This document shows positions 14,341-22,141 of a stretch of DNA of 52,317 nt, piece by piece (within the stretch, counting starts at the first letter, position 1; each line of letters starts with the position of its first letter). Under the pieces are notes generated by a model. It ran no database searches. It had not been told where the DNA came from and worked only from the letters and a program-made list of their open reading frames with translations. The DNA comes from a virus. The position numbers were made by a program, and so were the translations under genes. Where the stretch lies: IMG/VR virus record IMGVR_UViG_3300036828_000027, positions 1 through 52,317 of that record; one strand, 5' to 3'.

Positions 14341-14375
14341 TAACGTTCATTGAATCGGTGTATAAGGAACATAAG

Positions 14376-15317
14376 ATGTCACGAGCAAGTAAACGTGTGG
14401 GTAGGAGTAACCCAAAAGTGAGTGAACATAATGTGCAATCTGTGCCGTTCAATGCGCACCTTCCTCCTGGCTCCCCGGATGCCTCTGCGAAATCTGAACA
14501 TACTGCAGAGGGCACCAATGAAGACTATGCTGTCAAAATTGGTGACGAGGAACCCAAGGAGGGGGCAGAGTATCCAGAGTCCAAAGTAATGGATGAGGAA
14601 ACTCACAAAGCCCAAGAGGAAGCAGCGGCAGAGGCGCGAGTAAAGCGCGCACAGAGCGTGTCCAGCCCGCGTCGTCTGTCTGAACGGGAGAAGCAAACTG
14701 TCAATATCCTGCTTGGACTGACTATTGTAAAGGATGCTGATAGCGTTACTGATGTTGTTATTCCAATGGAGGATGTGCCTGAAGAGATCAGAGCATCGTT
14801 CAATGAAGTTGGAACAGAACGCAATATCTTTCAACGCAATATTGCTACTCCAGTATACGGTGGTGAGCCCAAGGCATTGATTGGGCTTAAGTTGACCGAA
14901 ATTGGCCTTCACCTTTACAGTGTAAAGACTGCAAAAGGTGATCCCAAGGTAAAAGGGCAAAAGGCAACTAAGCTCGATGGGGAGTCCAAGACTGTCGGGC
15001 GCAGATCCACCAAGTATCACGACGGATTGAAGCTCAAGAAGATTGCTGAGAACCCGCGTCCTGAAGGGACAATGGGATACTATTCTTGGCAACTATACCG
15101 TGATGGTATGACCTATCACGAGTATATGTCTATCAAGGATTTTGGTGAACATTACTCCTTGAGGACTGGTGAGAAGTTTCGTGGTCCTGGTCTTAACCAT
15201 TGGACATGGGACCTAGAACACGGTTTTACTGGTCTATACAAGGAAGGTGAGCCGGAAACCTTGGAAGATGGTAGCCCCAATCCTAACTATTGGTCTGTAA
15301 ATAATAATCCCAAGTAA
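14376..15317 (+). CDS. First rightward gene, acidic/basic phage protein of unknown function
   Basis: About 313 residues. An in-frame GTG at 14358 exists, but the ATG at 14376 with AAGGAA six bases upstream is the better start (MSRASKRVGRSNPKVSEH). Residues 1-110 are low-complexity and charged, probably disordered; the middle (QTVNILLGLTIVKDADSVTD) and the C-terminal part (MGYYSWQLYRDGMTYHEYMS, GPGLNHWTWDLEHGFTGLY) look folded. No family recognised. As the first gene after the divergent region, followed by a hairpin, it may be a separately regulated host-interaction or virion-associated protein. Confidence 0.65.
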   Translation: MSRASKRVGRSNPKVSEHNVQSVPFNAHLPPGSPDASAKSEHTAEGTNEDYAVKIGDEEPKEGAEYPESKVMDEETHKAQEEAAAEARVKRAQSVSSPRRLSEREKQTVNILLGLTIVKDADSVTDVVIPMEDVPEEIRASFNEVGTERNIFQRNIATPVYGGEPKALIGLKLTEIGLHLYSVKTAKGDPKVKGQKATKLDGESKTVGRRSTKYHDGLKLKKIAENPRPEGTMGYYSWQLYRDGMTYHEYMSIKDFGEHYSLRTGEKFRGPGLNHWTWDLEHGFTGLYKEGEPETLEDGSPNPNYWSVNNNPK

Positions 15318-15324
15318 TACTGAT

Positions 15325-15360
15325 ATACTCCTGGCGCTAGTTGTGAGGCGCCAGGAGTAT
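15325..15360 (+). terminator. Terminator-like hairpin made of two inverted GCCAGGAG copies
   Basis: ATACTCCTGGCGC (15325-15337), a 10-base loop and its exact complement (15348-15360), a 13-bp perfect stem eight bases after the stop at 15317. There is no long T-tract (TCTCATATC follows), so it is either a weak intrinsic terminator or an RNA-processing site. The arrangement recalls how DNA uptake sequences sit as inverted pairs at terminators in Neisseria. Confidence 0.6.
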
Positions 15361-15380
15361 TCTCATATCTGGAGAGGAAC

Positions 15381-15980
15381 ATGAGACCAGATAGGTTGTT
15401 TGGAAATCTGCCACCAAAACGACCATTGATAAGTCTAGATGCCATTGTTGAAGATTGGCAAATGAGATTCATTAATGGTGATGCCAAGAAGTATCGCGAT
15501 ACTGTAGTTGATTACTGTATGAAAGCTAGTTCATTTGAAGAGGCAGTGCAACGCGCCTGTAGTTGTAGAAACGAACTAGGCAAAAAGCACAATCACCAAT
15601 CTAAGGTTCAAGACCATGTATTAAATACCTGGTCAAGTGTAATCATATTGAAAACATATCCAGAGCATCTTCAGAATTTTGATGAACTATTCGATCATTT
15701 AGAGGAAGTGCGTATTCGTGGTATTGGCCCTGTAACTCATTATGATGTGGCTACAAGAATTGGAGCTTACCTCAAACTAGAACCAGAACAACTATACTTA
15801 CACGCTGGAGTATTGGACGGCTGGAAGCTATTGCAGAAGTATAATATCAAATGGCCAATTAGAGTTCCACGTTCCTCCTGGCCCGCAGAATTACGTTGTC
15901 TACCTGCAGACCAGGTTGAAGACTTACTGTGTGCCTATCGAACATTTCTTAATCCTACAATGGGAGAGTATCATGGTTGA
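15381..15980 (+). CDS. Hypothetical protein with helix-hairpin-helix-like segment
   Basis: A 199-residue protein. VRIRGIGPVTHYDVATRIGA, followed by KLEPEQLYLHAGVLDGWKLL, resembles a helix-hairpin-helix motif of DNA-binding or glycosylase-type proteins, and this combination occurs in unnamed bacterial and phage proteins. The N-terminal half is helical with a cysteine pair (ACSC). GGAGAGG precedes the ATG. It overlaps the next gene by eight bases. DNA binding is inferred only from the motif. Confidence 0.6.
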   Translation: MRPDRLFGNLPPKRPLISLDAIVEDWQMRFINGDAKKYRDTVVDYCMKASSFEEAVQRACSCRNELGKKHNHQSKVQDHVLNTWSSVIILKTYPEHLQNFDELFDHLEEVRIRGIGPVTHYDVATRIGAYLKLEPEQLYLHAGVLDGWKLLQKYNIKWPIRVPRSSWPAELRCLPADQVEDLLCAYRTFLNPTMGEYHG

Positions 15981-17343
15981 TGTACCAACAACTGAACAGT
16001 TCAATTCTTTGGAGTCCAGAGTAACAACTCTAGAGAATGCCAATAATACTCCAATTAGTCCACCTGATAGTGGTGGCAATCCAAATCCAGGCACCGGCAC
16101 ACAAGCAAAACGTATCGTCGATCTGTTCAAATTTGGCGTCAATACATTTTCATCAATGGACACTAATAATGTATGGGGATCGTGGCCGGCAGACTACAGA
16201 CCTGATACAGTCATCGCAGCAATCAAGTTTATTGTACAGGATACTGGACATACGATATCAATACGCGAGTATCATTATGCTGGAAGAGAAAGTTGGCAGC
16301 AGCCCTGGCTCCAACAAATACATGCTCAGTTTCCTGAACAAGAAAACATCATGTGTGTTGGGGCCAATGGTTCCGTTAATGATGTAGCAAGTATGATTGC
16401 ATTACAGAAGGATGCAAGTACTGGTGTAAAGTATATTGAAGGTTTGAATGAACCAAATACCAACTTTGGAAGTGGAGAAGTGCCATACAATGTAACACAA
16501 GAAATTCAAGACGCAGTATTTAATGGCAATAAGGGATATTTACTTGGACCAAGCATAGTCGCAGGAACACCTCATCCAGAGGGATGGATTACTGGATACT
16601 GTGGAACACCAGAAAATCTAGCTGCGCTCAATAGTAAATTTGATATTGGCAACGGACATTACTATCCACCAGGGAGTCCAGATGTTGCCGACACAGGATA
16701 TAGTGTAGACAACTATATTGAAGGACTATGGATAGCATACGCCCATAAGCAAGCAGAGTTGACAGAGTTTCATCCTACATTGTATAATTCACAAGGCTTC
16801 AAACCCGGACAGGCAGATTGGAGCGATACACGAGATGCATACTATACTTTGACTACACTATTCCGTGTTGCTCAGAATGGAACTCGTTTCTTGTGGTGGT
16901 ATGCTCTGTTCGATTATGGCACTACATATCAATGTGGCCTATTCCCAACTAATCAAGACAATCCTCGTAGTGATGCTTATGGGTTGAGAGCATTGTGCAG
17001 TATCTGTTCGGATACTACTGGCGCCAGGAGAACATTTGATCCAGGTAAACTTGATTATGCTGTTTCACCCACTGATGACAATATCTCTCATGATCTCTAT
17101 CAGTCATCTGATGGTATATTCTATATTGCGTTGTGGCGTTCATCTGAACAACCTGGTGGTTCGGCAACTAATGTAGTTATTGATTTTGCTGACCCGCCAA
17201 AATTGGTGGAGGAATTCAACATCAGCGATATTGCTGCTAAGAAACAATTAACTGGATATCGACCTGTTCAATCAGTAGAGAACCAAACGCATTTTGTATC
17301 TATGCTTGATGCGTCGGCTCGTATTGTCAAAGTGACATATTAA
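15973..17343 (+). CDS. GH-A-like glycoside hydrolase with N-terminal coiled coil
   Basis: A 456-residue protein. Residues 6-25 (TTEQFNSLESRVTTLENANN) form a short coiled coil and 26-44 a proline/glycine linker. The rest resembles a clan GH-A (beta/alpha)8 hydrolase: KYIEGLNEPNTNF has the acid/base glutamate in the NEP motif (E160), AELTEFHPTLY carries a candidate nucleophile (E265), and a beta-rich domain ends the protein. Likely a polysaccharide-degrading enzyme; the substrate is unknown. The trimer-like N-terminus suggests attachment to the particle, yet it lies outside the structural block. ATG at 15973 with GGGAGAG; an earlier in-frame ATG is inside the previous gene. Confidence 0.72.
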   Translation: MVDVPTTEQFNSLESRVTTLENANNTPISPPDSGGNPNPGTGTQAKRIVDLFKFGVNTFSSMDTNNVWGSWPADYRPDTVIAAIKFIVQDTGHTISIREYHYAGRESWQQPWLQQIHAQFPEQENIMCVGANGSVNDVASMIALQKDASTGVKYIEGLNEPNTNFGSGEVPYNVTQEIQDAVFNGNKGYLLGPSIVAGTPHPEGWITGYCGTPENLAALNSKFDIGNGHYYPPGSPDVADTGYSVDNYIEGLWIAYAHKQAELTEFHPTLYNSQGFKPGQADWSDTRDAYYTLTTLFRVAQNGTRFLWWYALFDYGTTYQCGLFPTNQDNPRSDAYGLRALCSICSDTTGARRTFDPGKLDYAVSPTDDNISHDLYQSSDGIFYIALWRSSEQPGGSATNVVIDFADPPKLVEEFNISDIAAKKQLTGYRPVQSVENQTHFVSMLDASARIVKVTY

Positions 17344-17370
17344 CCTTGTGAAACTCAAAGGAGAGTAACC

Positions 17371-17562
17371 ATGGAACTAACGTCAAAGATGATTGAACAA
17401 CTGCTCAAATTAGTTTGCGATACTGTTAGTGCTAATGGCAACTGGCTAGACAAGAAACAAAAGATACTAGCAGAAGCTAGTGAAAGTGATGTTGTTTGGT
17501 TGGAAGAGTTTGTTGGATGGTTTTCTGAAGAAGAGCATTCCAAGGAGAACAATGATGAGTAA
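17371..17562 (+). CDS. Small acidic protein, function unknown
   Basis: A 63-residue helical, acidic protein (MELTSKMIEQLLKLVCDTVS...WLEEFVGWFSEEE). Strong AAAGGAGAG before the ATG. No family recognised. It overlaps the next gene by 11 bases. Confidence 0.62.
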   Translation: MELTSKMIEQLLKLVCDTVSANGNWLDKKQKILAEASESDVVWLEEFVGWFSEEEHSKENNDE

Positions 17563-17755
17563 TTATACTGTGGTTGTCAATGGAACGTTTAATGCTATTG
17601 TTGAAGTTTCTATTGATGATGACACTCCAGAAGATAATGTGGAGGAGATTGTATTTGGCCTTGCTGAGAAACAATTAAATGATATGGTTGCCAAGAAGGA
17701 TTACAGCCTACTGGACGATATTGAATTTGAATGTATCGATTACAATGAAGCCTAA
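17552..17755 (+). CDS. Small acidic protein, function unknown
   Basis: A 67-residue protein from the double ATG at 17552/17555 (MMSNYTVVVNGTFNAIVEVS...), with AAGGAG upstream inside the preceding gene. An alternating beta start is followed by an acidic helix (DDDTPEDNVEEIVFGLAEKQ). Its stop overlaps the end of the reverse gene at 17752. No family recognised. Confidence 0.62.
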   Translation: MMSNYTVVVNGTFNAIVEVSIDDDTPEDNVEEIVFGLAEKQLNDMVAKKDYSLLDDIEFECIDYNEA

Positions 17756-18030
17756 ATATTGAATATGCGTTCGTGATGCCGGCGCCAGGAGTTAACTATT
17801 CTTTGCCCTTTGGGTGTGAGGACAGTTCCTCCTGGCGTCAAGTCATTAAATTCAATAGCAATTTCACGATAGAAGTTGAAACGTTTCTTTACATCTTCCC
17901 CAAATATTCTGTCTAAATTGTTATTGGACAGTATCTGATTGTTCTCATGCATCCATTCAATCGTGCACAATACCCACAAGTATATTGCGCGGTCAAGTGC
18001 TGTTATGTTTGGGCTCAGCGATCTTAACAT
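17752..18030 (-). CDS. Lone reverse-strand protein, possible winged helix
   Basis: A 92-residue protein on the minus strand inside the rightward block, in a stretch with no credible plus-strand gene. The C-terminal DLTPGGTVLTPKGQRIVNSW resembles the wing and last helix of winged helix-turn-helix proteins, where LTPKG is typical. A small regulator is therefore possible. No ribosome-binding site is clear before the ATG at 18030, which lowers confidence. Two GCCAGGAG copies (17784 and 17829) face each other within the gene. Confidence 0.5.
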   Translation of the reverse strand: MLRSLSPNITALDRAIYLWVLCTIEWMHENNQILSNNNLDRIFGEDVKKRFNFYREIAIEFNDLTPGGTVLTPKGQRIVNSWRRHHERIFNI

Positions 18031-18183
18031 GATTAAGAATAGAGCTTTACGAGCTACCCGATCGGAGCTAGTATTACCGGCTCGTTACTGGCAAAAAGAA
18101 ACGCTGCCTGATAGCGCAATACTTTCGCGAGTATTGAGATACTACCAGGCAGCGGACATCAATCCTGTTGGGGAGGAAATCCG
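18031..18183 (+). promoter_or_regulatory. Nested hairpin upstream of the primase gene
   Basis: CGCTGCCTG (18102-18110) and CAGGCAGCG (18146-18154) form a perfect 9-bp outer stem, and inside it CAATAC/GTATTG (18117-18136) forms a second stem around TTTCGCGA. GGGGAGGAAATCCG follows, with the ATG at 18184. It could be an attenuator, an RNA element, or a structured origin recognised by the primase. No T-tract and no recognisable promoter pair. Confidence 0.5.
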
Positions 18184-19185
18184 ATGTCCAGTAGTATATA
18201 TAGTAACTCCGACGATAACACTAGTAAAATAGTAGCGAATAATATTACTGTAGCTAAAGCTTACAGTAATAGACTGATACTTGCCAAAACAGTATATCCA
18301 GATCGTGAAGTAGCTTACGACAATGTAAGATACTACACATTCTTCAATCGTCCTGTTCAACATCTCCAAGAACTCTTTGAACTAGTCAAGTATCTCCTGG
18401 CGCGCCCACAATGCTGTGTCATTCGTGGTGTATGTATTGATGATGCTAAGCCAAAGCAACGACGATTATTGTATGATGATCGTGTGACTGGAGAACATGC
18501 TACTGTTATTGAACAAGATCAAAACTGGTTCGCATTAGATGTAGACGGATATGGTGAGTCGAGCGGTGATTTGAAATGCGATGCTAACAATGTACTCCTG
18601 GCGCTCGGACTGTCTAATGTAGAAGCTTTTGCCATTCCTAGTGCTGGTTACTTGAGAAAGCCTGGTATTCATATCAGGCTGTTTTTGTGGAATAGTGTGC
18701 GTGTTACTTGTTTAGCACTAAAGAAACATTTCAAGAGTTGTGGTAGTGTAGTAGATACAGCGCTATTTGGTGTCGTCCAGCCTATCTATATAGCGCGACC
18801 TAGATTTATAGGGCTGAGAGATCCTTGTAATAGATGGTGGTCATGGATTGCTGGCGATAGACAATTTACTGATATACCCAAAATCTATGTTGATATTAGC
18901 AATAGACCTGAAGACAAATATACCAAACAGCAAGCTTCTCATTTCTTGAAACGTTATATTGAAGAAGTATTTGATGTAGACAAAGATAGACATAATTGGT
19001 TAATCAATAGATCAATAGCATTAGGCAAATGGATTTGGCAAGATATACTTGATGAAGAGGAAGTTGTTGAAGAGCTATACTTGGCAACAGCAGTATGGAG
19101 AGGTGATAGACGAAAGGATATGCAAACTATAGTTGATGGTATAAAGCGCGGCAAGCAGGCAATGGAGAACAGAAATGAGTTCTAA
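18184..19185 (+). CDS. Archaeo-eukaryotic-type DNA primase
   Basis: A 333-residue protein. NWFALDVDGYGESSGDL (DVD at 119-121) fits the metal-binding DxD of AEP/PrimPol primases, GYLRKPGIHIRLFLWN (GIH at 161-163) fits the sxH motif, and a later DIS near residue 239 could be the third acidic site. It should make primers on single-stranded DNA. It is followed at once by a VapE/SF3-like helicase gene, a common primase-helicase pairing in phages and plasmids. Strong GGGGAGGAA before the ATG. GCCAGGAG copies occur at 18394 and 18595. Confidence 0.75.
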   Translation: MSSSIYSNSDDNTSKIVANNITVAKAYSNRLILAKTVYPDREVAYDNVRYYTFFNRPVQHLQELFELVKYLLARPQCCVIRGVCIDDAKPKQRRLLYDDRVTGEHATVIEQDQNWFALDVDGYGESSGDLKCDANNVLLALGLSNVEAFAIPSAGYLRKPGIHIRLFLWNSVRVTCLALKKHFKSCGSVVDTALFGVVQPIYIARPRFIGLRDPCNRWWSWIAGDRQFTDIPKIYVDISNRPEDKYTKQQASHFLKRYIEEVFDVDKDRHNWLINRSIALGKWIWQDILDEEEVVEELYLATAVWRGDRRKDMQTIVDGIKRGKQAMENRNEF

Positions 19186-19396
19186 TTATCCAAACTACCA
19201 AAGAATGAGTGATTGGGAAGAGTATTTGAAAATTGTAGAACCTAAAGATTGGAAAATGGCAGTAATTCATGTAACTGATACTATACAAAATTGTATTCAA
19301 TTCTGGGAACGATATAGACCAGAAATGAAACCTACTCCTACTGATATAATAGAAATGGCCAAGATGATTATTGATATGAAAAGGGAAACAAAATAG
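19175..19396 (+). CDS. Small protein between primase and helicase
   Basis: A 73-residue protein (MSSNYPNYQRMSDWEEYLKI...TPTDIIEMAKMIIDMKRETK), helical, overlapping the primase stop by 11 bases and ending just before the helicase ATG. Possibly a replication accessory factor by position. No family recognised. Confidence 0.6.
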   Translation: MSSNYPNYQRMSDWEEYLKIVEPKDWKMAVIHVTDTIQNCIQFWERYRPEMKPTPTDIIEMAKMIIDMKRETK

Positions 19397-20986
19397 ATGA
19401 CAATAACAGAGATACTGTTTGAATTAAACTCATTCACAGATGCTGCGGCCAAAAGACTATACTTGGATGAACATTTAGCAGACATAATAGATGAACTCCT
19501 GGCGGCTGATGATTTTGATCGAGAAACATTGGTTGATAAGCTTACTAGTTCATTTGATGGAACTAAAATAAAGGGCACTATTAAAAAGGTTATTGAAGCT
19601 GCAATAGCAAATAAGACTAAACAAGAATCAAAGAAAAAAGTTGATGAATTCTCGGATGTTGATATTGAAAAGCTTGTAACTAAGAATGGCTCCATTATCG
19701 CCACTCCCAGTAATTATTATGAATTACTATTGGATCCAAAACCTATAGATTTATTGTATGACAATATGTCTGCTAGTTCATATTTTAGTAAGATATGTTG
19801 GAATGCTACTACACCACCATATACGATTGAATACTATGGAGGTATTATAAAGCATTATCATAAATATGAAGGTGGCAATGCAACTATGTTGCGTATTGTT
19901 TTGAATAAAGGACCATTTCCAACAGAGATTGACTTTCGCGGACTTGATAAAGTTGTAGAGGAAGTGTCGAAGGTTAAAACATTTGATGCTTATCAAGATT
20001 GGATGTCAAGTTATAAAGCAGCATTAGATAGTAATGATTATATAAATGGCCATGATGATAATTTTGCCGTCAAGTATTTGGGCGTTACTCCTGGCCAGTG
20101 GAGCGCCACTTGGTGTAGATTGATTATGCTTAATCTAGTAGCAAGATGTTATGAACCTGGATGTCTTACACGATATTACTTTGCTCTTGAAGGAGAACAA
20201 AATATTGGTAAGTCATCATGGTGTAGATTACTTGTTCCTTCACAATGGTTTGTTGCTACAGGACTAACTCAAGCACAAACAAACGAGGATAATTTCAATA
20301 GAAGTATTCATGATAAGGCTGTTGTTGAACTAGCAGAACGTGGTGGACTTCATAAAGCCGAAAGTAATCTTTCCAAGAAGATTGTTACAGATCCATTTTC
20401 TACATTTAGAAAGATGAGGGCAGACCCAGTAATAGGTTATCCAAAACGTTGTATTATGATATCAACGACTAACGACAATAAGTATTTGAATGATCCTACT
20501 GGCGAGACACGAGCTATGCCAATAAAATCAGAATTAGCATCTGGTCAATTTATAGACTTGGAAGGATTTGCCAAGGTATATCCTATGATACTTGCTCAAA
20601 CTATACAGATGTATGAGAATAACAAGAGCTTGAGGTTTCTTACTAGTGAAGAACAAACATTACAGAAGGCTCAAACCAATGAGCGTGATACTATTGATGA
20701 TACTTTTGAATATGAAAATACATTGAATTATATAGAAGAAAATCAAGAGCATTGTGAAGAGTTCGGCATTAGTATTCATGATGTTATGAAATATTGTAGT
20801 ATTAAACTTGATGCTCCTATACATACATTTGTGAGATATAGAAACGCTATTGGAGTGTCTATTAGAAAGCTTGGATATACAGAACAACACGTTGCAAAAG
20901 AGAAAGATATTGATGGGGTGTGGAGATCAATCAAGAGATGGAAGAAACCAGGTGCAAAAAGCTCACAATATAGTTGGAGAAAGTAG
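19397..20986 (+). CDS. VapE/VirE-family SF3-like helicase
   Basis: A 529-residue protein. The C-terminal two thirds match the virulence-associated protein E ATPase: Walker A in YFALEGEQNIGKSSWCR (GEQNIGKS at 266-273), Walker B in KAVVELAERGG, and sensor-like CIMISTTNDNKYLNDPTGE followed by TRAMP (about 352-374). Family members act as replicative helicases, often with an AEP primase such as the gene upstream. The N-terminal 100 residues are acidic and helical. The stop codon lies in the first repeat of the adjacent iteron-like array. Confidence 0.88.
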   Translation: MTITEILFELNSFTDAAAKRLYLDEHLADIIDELLAADDFDRETLVDKLTSSFDGTKIKGTIKKVIEAAIANKTKQESKKKVDEFSDVDIEKLVTKNGSIIATPSNYYELLLDPKPIDLLYDNMSASSYFSKICWNATTPPYTIEYYGGIIKHYHKYEGGNATMLRIVLNKGPFPTEIDFRGLDKVVEEVSKVKTFDAYQDWMSSYKAALDSNDYINGHDDNFAVKYLGVTPGQWSATWCRLIMLNLVARCYEPGCLTRYYFALEGEQNIGKSSWCRLLVPSQWFVATGLTQAQTNEDNFNRSIHDKAVVELAERGGLHKAESNLSKKIVTDPFSTFRKMRADPVIGYPKRCIMISTTNDNKYLNDPTGETRAMPIKSELASGQFIDLEGFAKVYPMILAQTIQMYENNKSLRFLTSEEQTLQKAQTNERDTIDDTFEYENTLNYIEENQEHCEEFGISIHDVMKYCSIKLDAPIHTFVRYRNAIGVSIRKLGYTEQHVAKEKDIDGVWRSIKRWKKPGAKSSQYSWRK

Positions 20987-21221
20987 AAATGAGTAGAATA
21001 GAGTAGAAATGATTGTTTTAACTAAGTCGCTGAAATCGCTTAGTAATACATATCTTTTCTACTTTTCTACTATTCTACTGTATATATAATAGGTAAAAGA
21101 AAGATATGTCATGTTTAAAACATTATATATTTTTCCCGTATAGTTATAGGGGAAACCTCCGGTAGAGCGGTAGAGCGGTAGAAGTGAGTGTTATTAAATA
21201 GGCGGCCAGGAGTATCCACTT
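20982..21221. repeat. Iteron-like GTAGA repeats with AT-rich core (candidate replication origin)
   Basis: Three tandem 10-base units AGTAGAAATG/AGTAGAATAG/AGTAGAAATG (20982-21011); a hairpin ACTAAGTCG/CGCTTAGT (21021-21044); inverted copies TTTTCTACTATTCTACTG (to 21080); an AT-rich stretch (about 21080-21135) containing ATGTTTAAAACAT; then three tandem 8-base CGGTAGAG units (21160-21183). There is no gene of size in the gap. Repeats on both sides of an easily melted segment, next to primase and helicase genes, are what an iteron-type origin looks like. Confidence 0.55.
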
Positions 21222-21677
21222 ATGTTTGAAAAGCAGTTAGCAAAAGACTTCAACGATATGTTTAAGGAGTATCAAGTATGGACACTCAGTAATCGCACGG
21301 CTGGCTGGCCAGATAAAGGAGTTCAAATCAACAATTCAAGAATGGTATGGTTTGAACTCAAAGTTATAGAGTATAGATTTGGAGCCACATTCTTCAAAGT
21401 AACAGAGCTAACGGCAGACCAAGCAGCATGGTTAGCTAAGTGGCAAAGATCAGGAGGCTTCTGTTTTCTGTTTCTTGGCTTTGTAGACTATAAGCACCAA
21501 CTAACAAAGTATGGAATATTGCGTTGTAGTAATTGGGATACATGGTTGAATGTACCCAAACACTCGATGAGAGTTGAGCAATTAGTGCAATTCACAGAGG
21601 ATAAGTATGAGATATACAAATGGTTTAGAGATTTGTTCATACCACAGGCCACTAGATCAAACAAAAAATCAGCGTAG
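21222..21677 (+). CDS. VRR-NUC-like nuclease
   Basis: A 151-residue protein with a PD-(D/E)xK core: NRTAGWPDKGVQINNSRMVW followed by FELKVI, giving the catalytic PD...ExK, then QAAWLAKWQRSGGFCFLFLG, the glutamine/tryptophan helix usual in VRR-NUC and Holliday-junction-resolvase-like nucleases. It probably resolves branched or flap DNA in replication and packaging. A GCCAGGAG copy (21205-21212) supplies the ribosome-binding AGGAG nine bases before the ATG. Confidence 0.8.
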   Translation: MFEKQLAKDFNDMFKEYQVWTLSNRTAGWPDKGVQINNSRMVWFELKVIEYRFGATFFKVTELTADQAAWLAKWQRSGGFCFLFLGFVDYKHQLTKYGILRCSNWDTWLNVPKHSMRVEQLVQFTEDKYEIYKWFRDLFIPQATRSNKKSA

Positions 21678-21684
21678 ATACTAG

Positions 21685-21807
21685 CGTATATACGATGATT
21701 AGTTTCGTTAGAAACGATACTAACAAAAGAGAACGACATAAGAACGATAACTTTATCGCGTGCCGAAACGATTACCTATTTACTTACGAAATGATTTGGT
21801 ATATACG
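21685..21807 (+). promoter_or_regulatory. Terminase leader with two CGTATATACG-type sites
   Basis: GCGTATATACGATGATTAG (from 21684) and GGTATATACGCGATGATGAG (from 21798) are near-repeats about 114 bp apart. Between them GTTTCgttaGAAAC forms a small hairpin. The frame is open across this stretch, but the sites and the poor codon content suggest it is the untranslated leader of the packaging operon, placed under the same regulator as the early genes. Confidence 0.5.
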
Positions 21808-21823
21808 CGATGATGAGACTAAA

Positions 21824-22141
21824 ATGCCCGATGGTTTTGACCCTCATACTGAGCTAGCCCGCATTTATACTTTGCGAGAGCTCATGACTGAATGTCGTCA
21901 GCGCACTCATGTAGTGCTTCAGAACGTTGACGAAATGTTTGCTGATCCGACCCTATCGCATGGCGATCGGATTAAGCTAATGGAATTTGTTACTAATCGT
22001 GCTTATGGTAAGCCGCGTCAGACAGTATACATTTCCGATGAGACTGGGCCGAACCAAAGTTCCAGTCGAGTCAAAGTATATTTACCAGACAATGGCCGCA
22101 TGAATACTCCTGTCAAAACTATTGATAGTGAGGCGGCATAA
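21824..22141 (+). CDS. Terminase small subunit-like protein
   Basis: About 105 residues from the ATG at 21824 (MPDGFDPHTELARIYTLREL). LSHGDRIKLMEFVTNRAYGK followed by PRQTVYI is the pattern of small terminase or terminase-associated DNA-binding proteins that precede the large subunit in this phage type. The TAATG overlap with the large terminase gene supports the role. The start is uncertain: an earlier ATG at 21695 is in frame but lies in the operator-containing leader. Confidence 0.65.
   Translation: MPDGFDPHTELARIYTLRELMTECRQRTHVVLQNVDEMFADPTLSHGDRIKLMEFVTNRAYGKPRQTVYISDETGPNQSSSRVKVYLPDNGRMNTPVKTIDSEAA

Larger units (their letters stand above)
13042..14375. promoter_or_regulatory. Divergent, gene-free control region
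   Basis: About 1.3 kb without a credible gene between the leftward and rightward blocks. From about 13270 to 13970 it is GC-rich, unlike the surrounding genes. It holds paired CGTATATACG sites at both ends (13101-13122, 13225-13248, 14156-14177) with half-sites near 13400, 14193 and 14231. It also has several perfect hairpins (for example CCTCCCC/GGGGAGG at 13629-13645 and GGGGAA/TTCCCC at 13736-13769), a dense run of CTAG, several TAGACG/TAGACC copies, and a 12-base direct repeat GGATTAGACCTG at 13268 and 13886. Likely the main early promoter and operator region and possibly a replication origin. No clean -10/-35 pair is evident. Confidence 0.7.

Noticed and set aside
14379-15092. 237-codon minus-strand frame
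   Set aside because: Antisense of the first rightward gene, rich in C, F and L with no start signal.
21122-21137. T-rich stretch after the helicase as an intrinsic terminator
   Set aside because: TATATTTTTCCC is not preceded by a stable GC-rich stem; it fits better as the AT-rich part of the repeat region.
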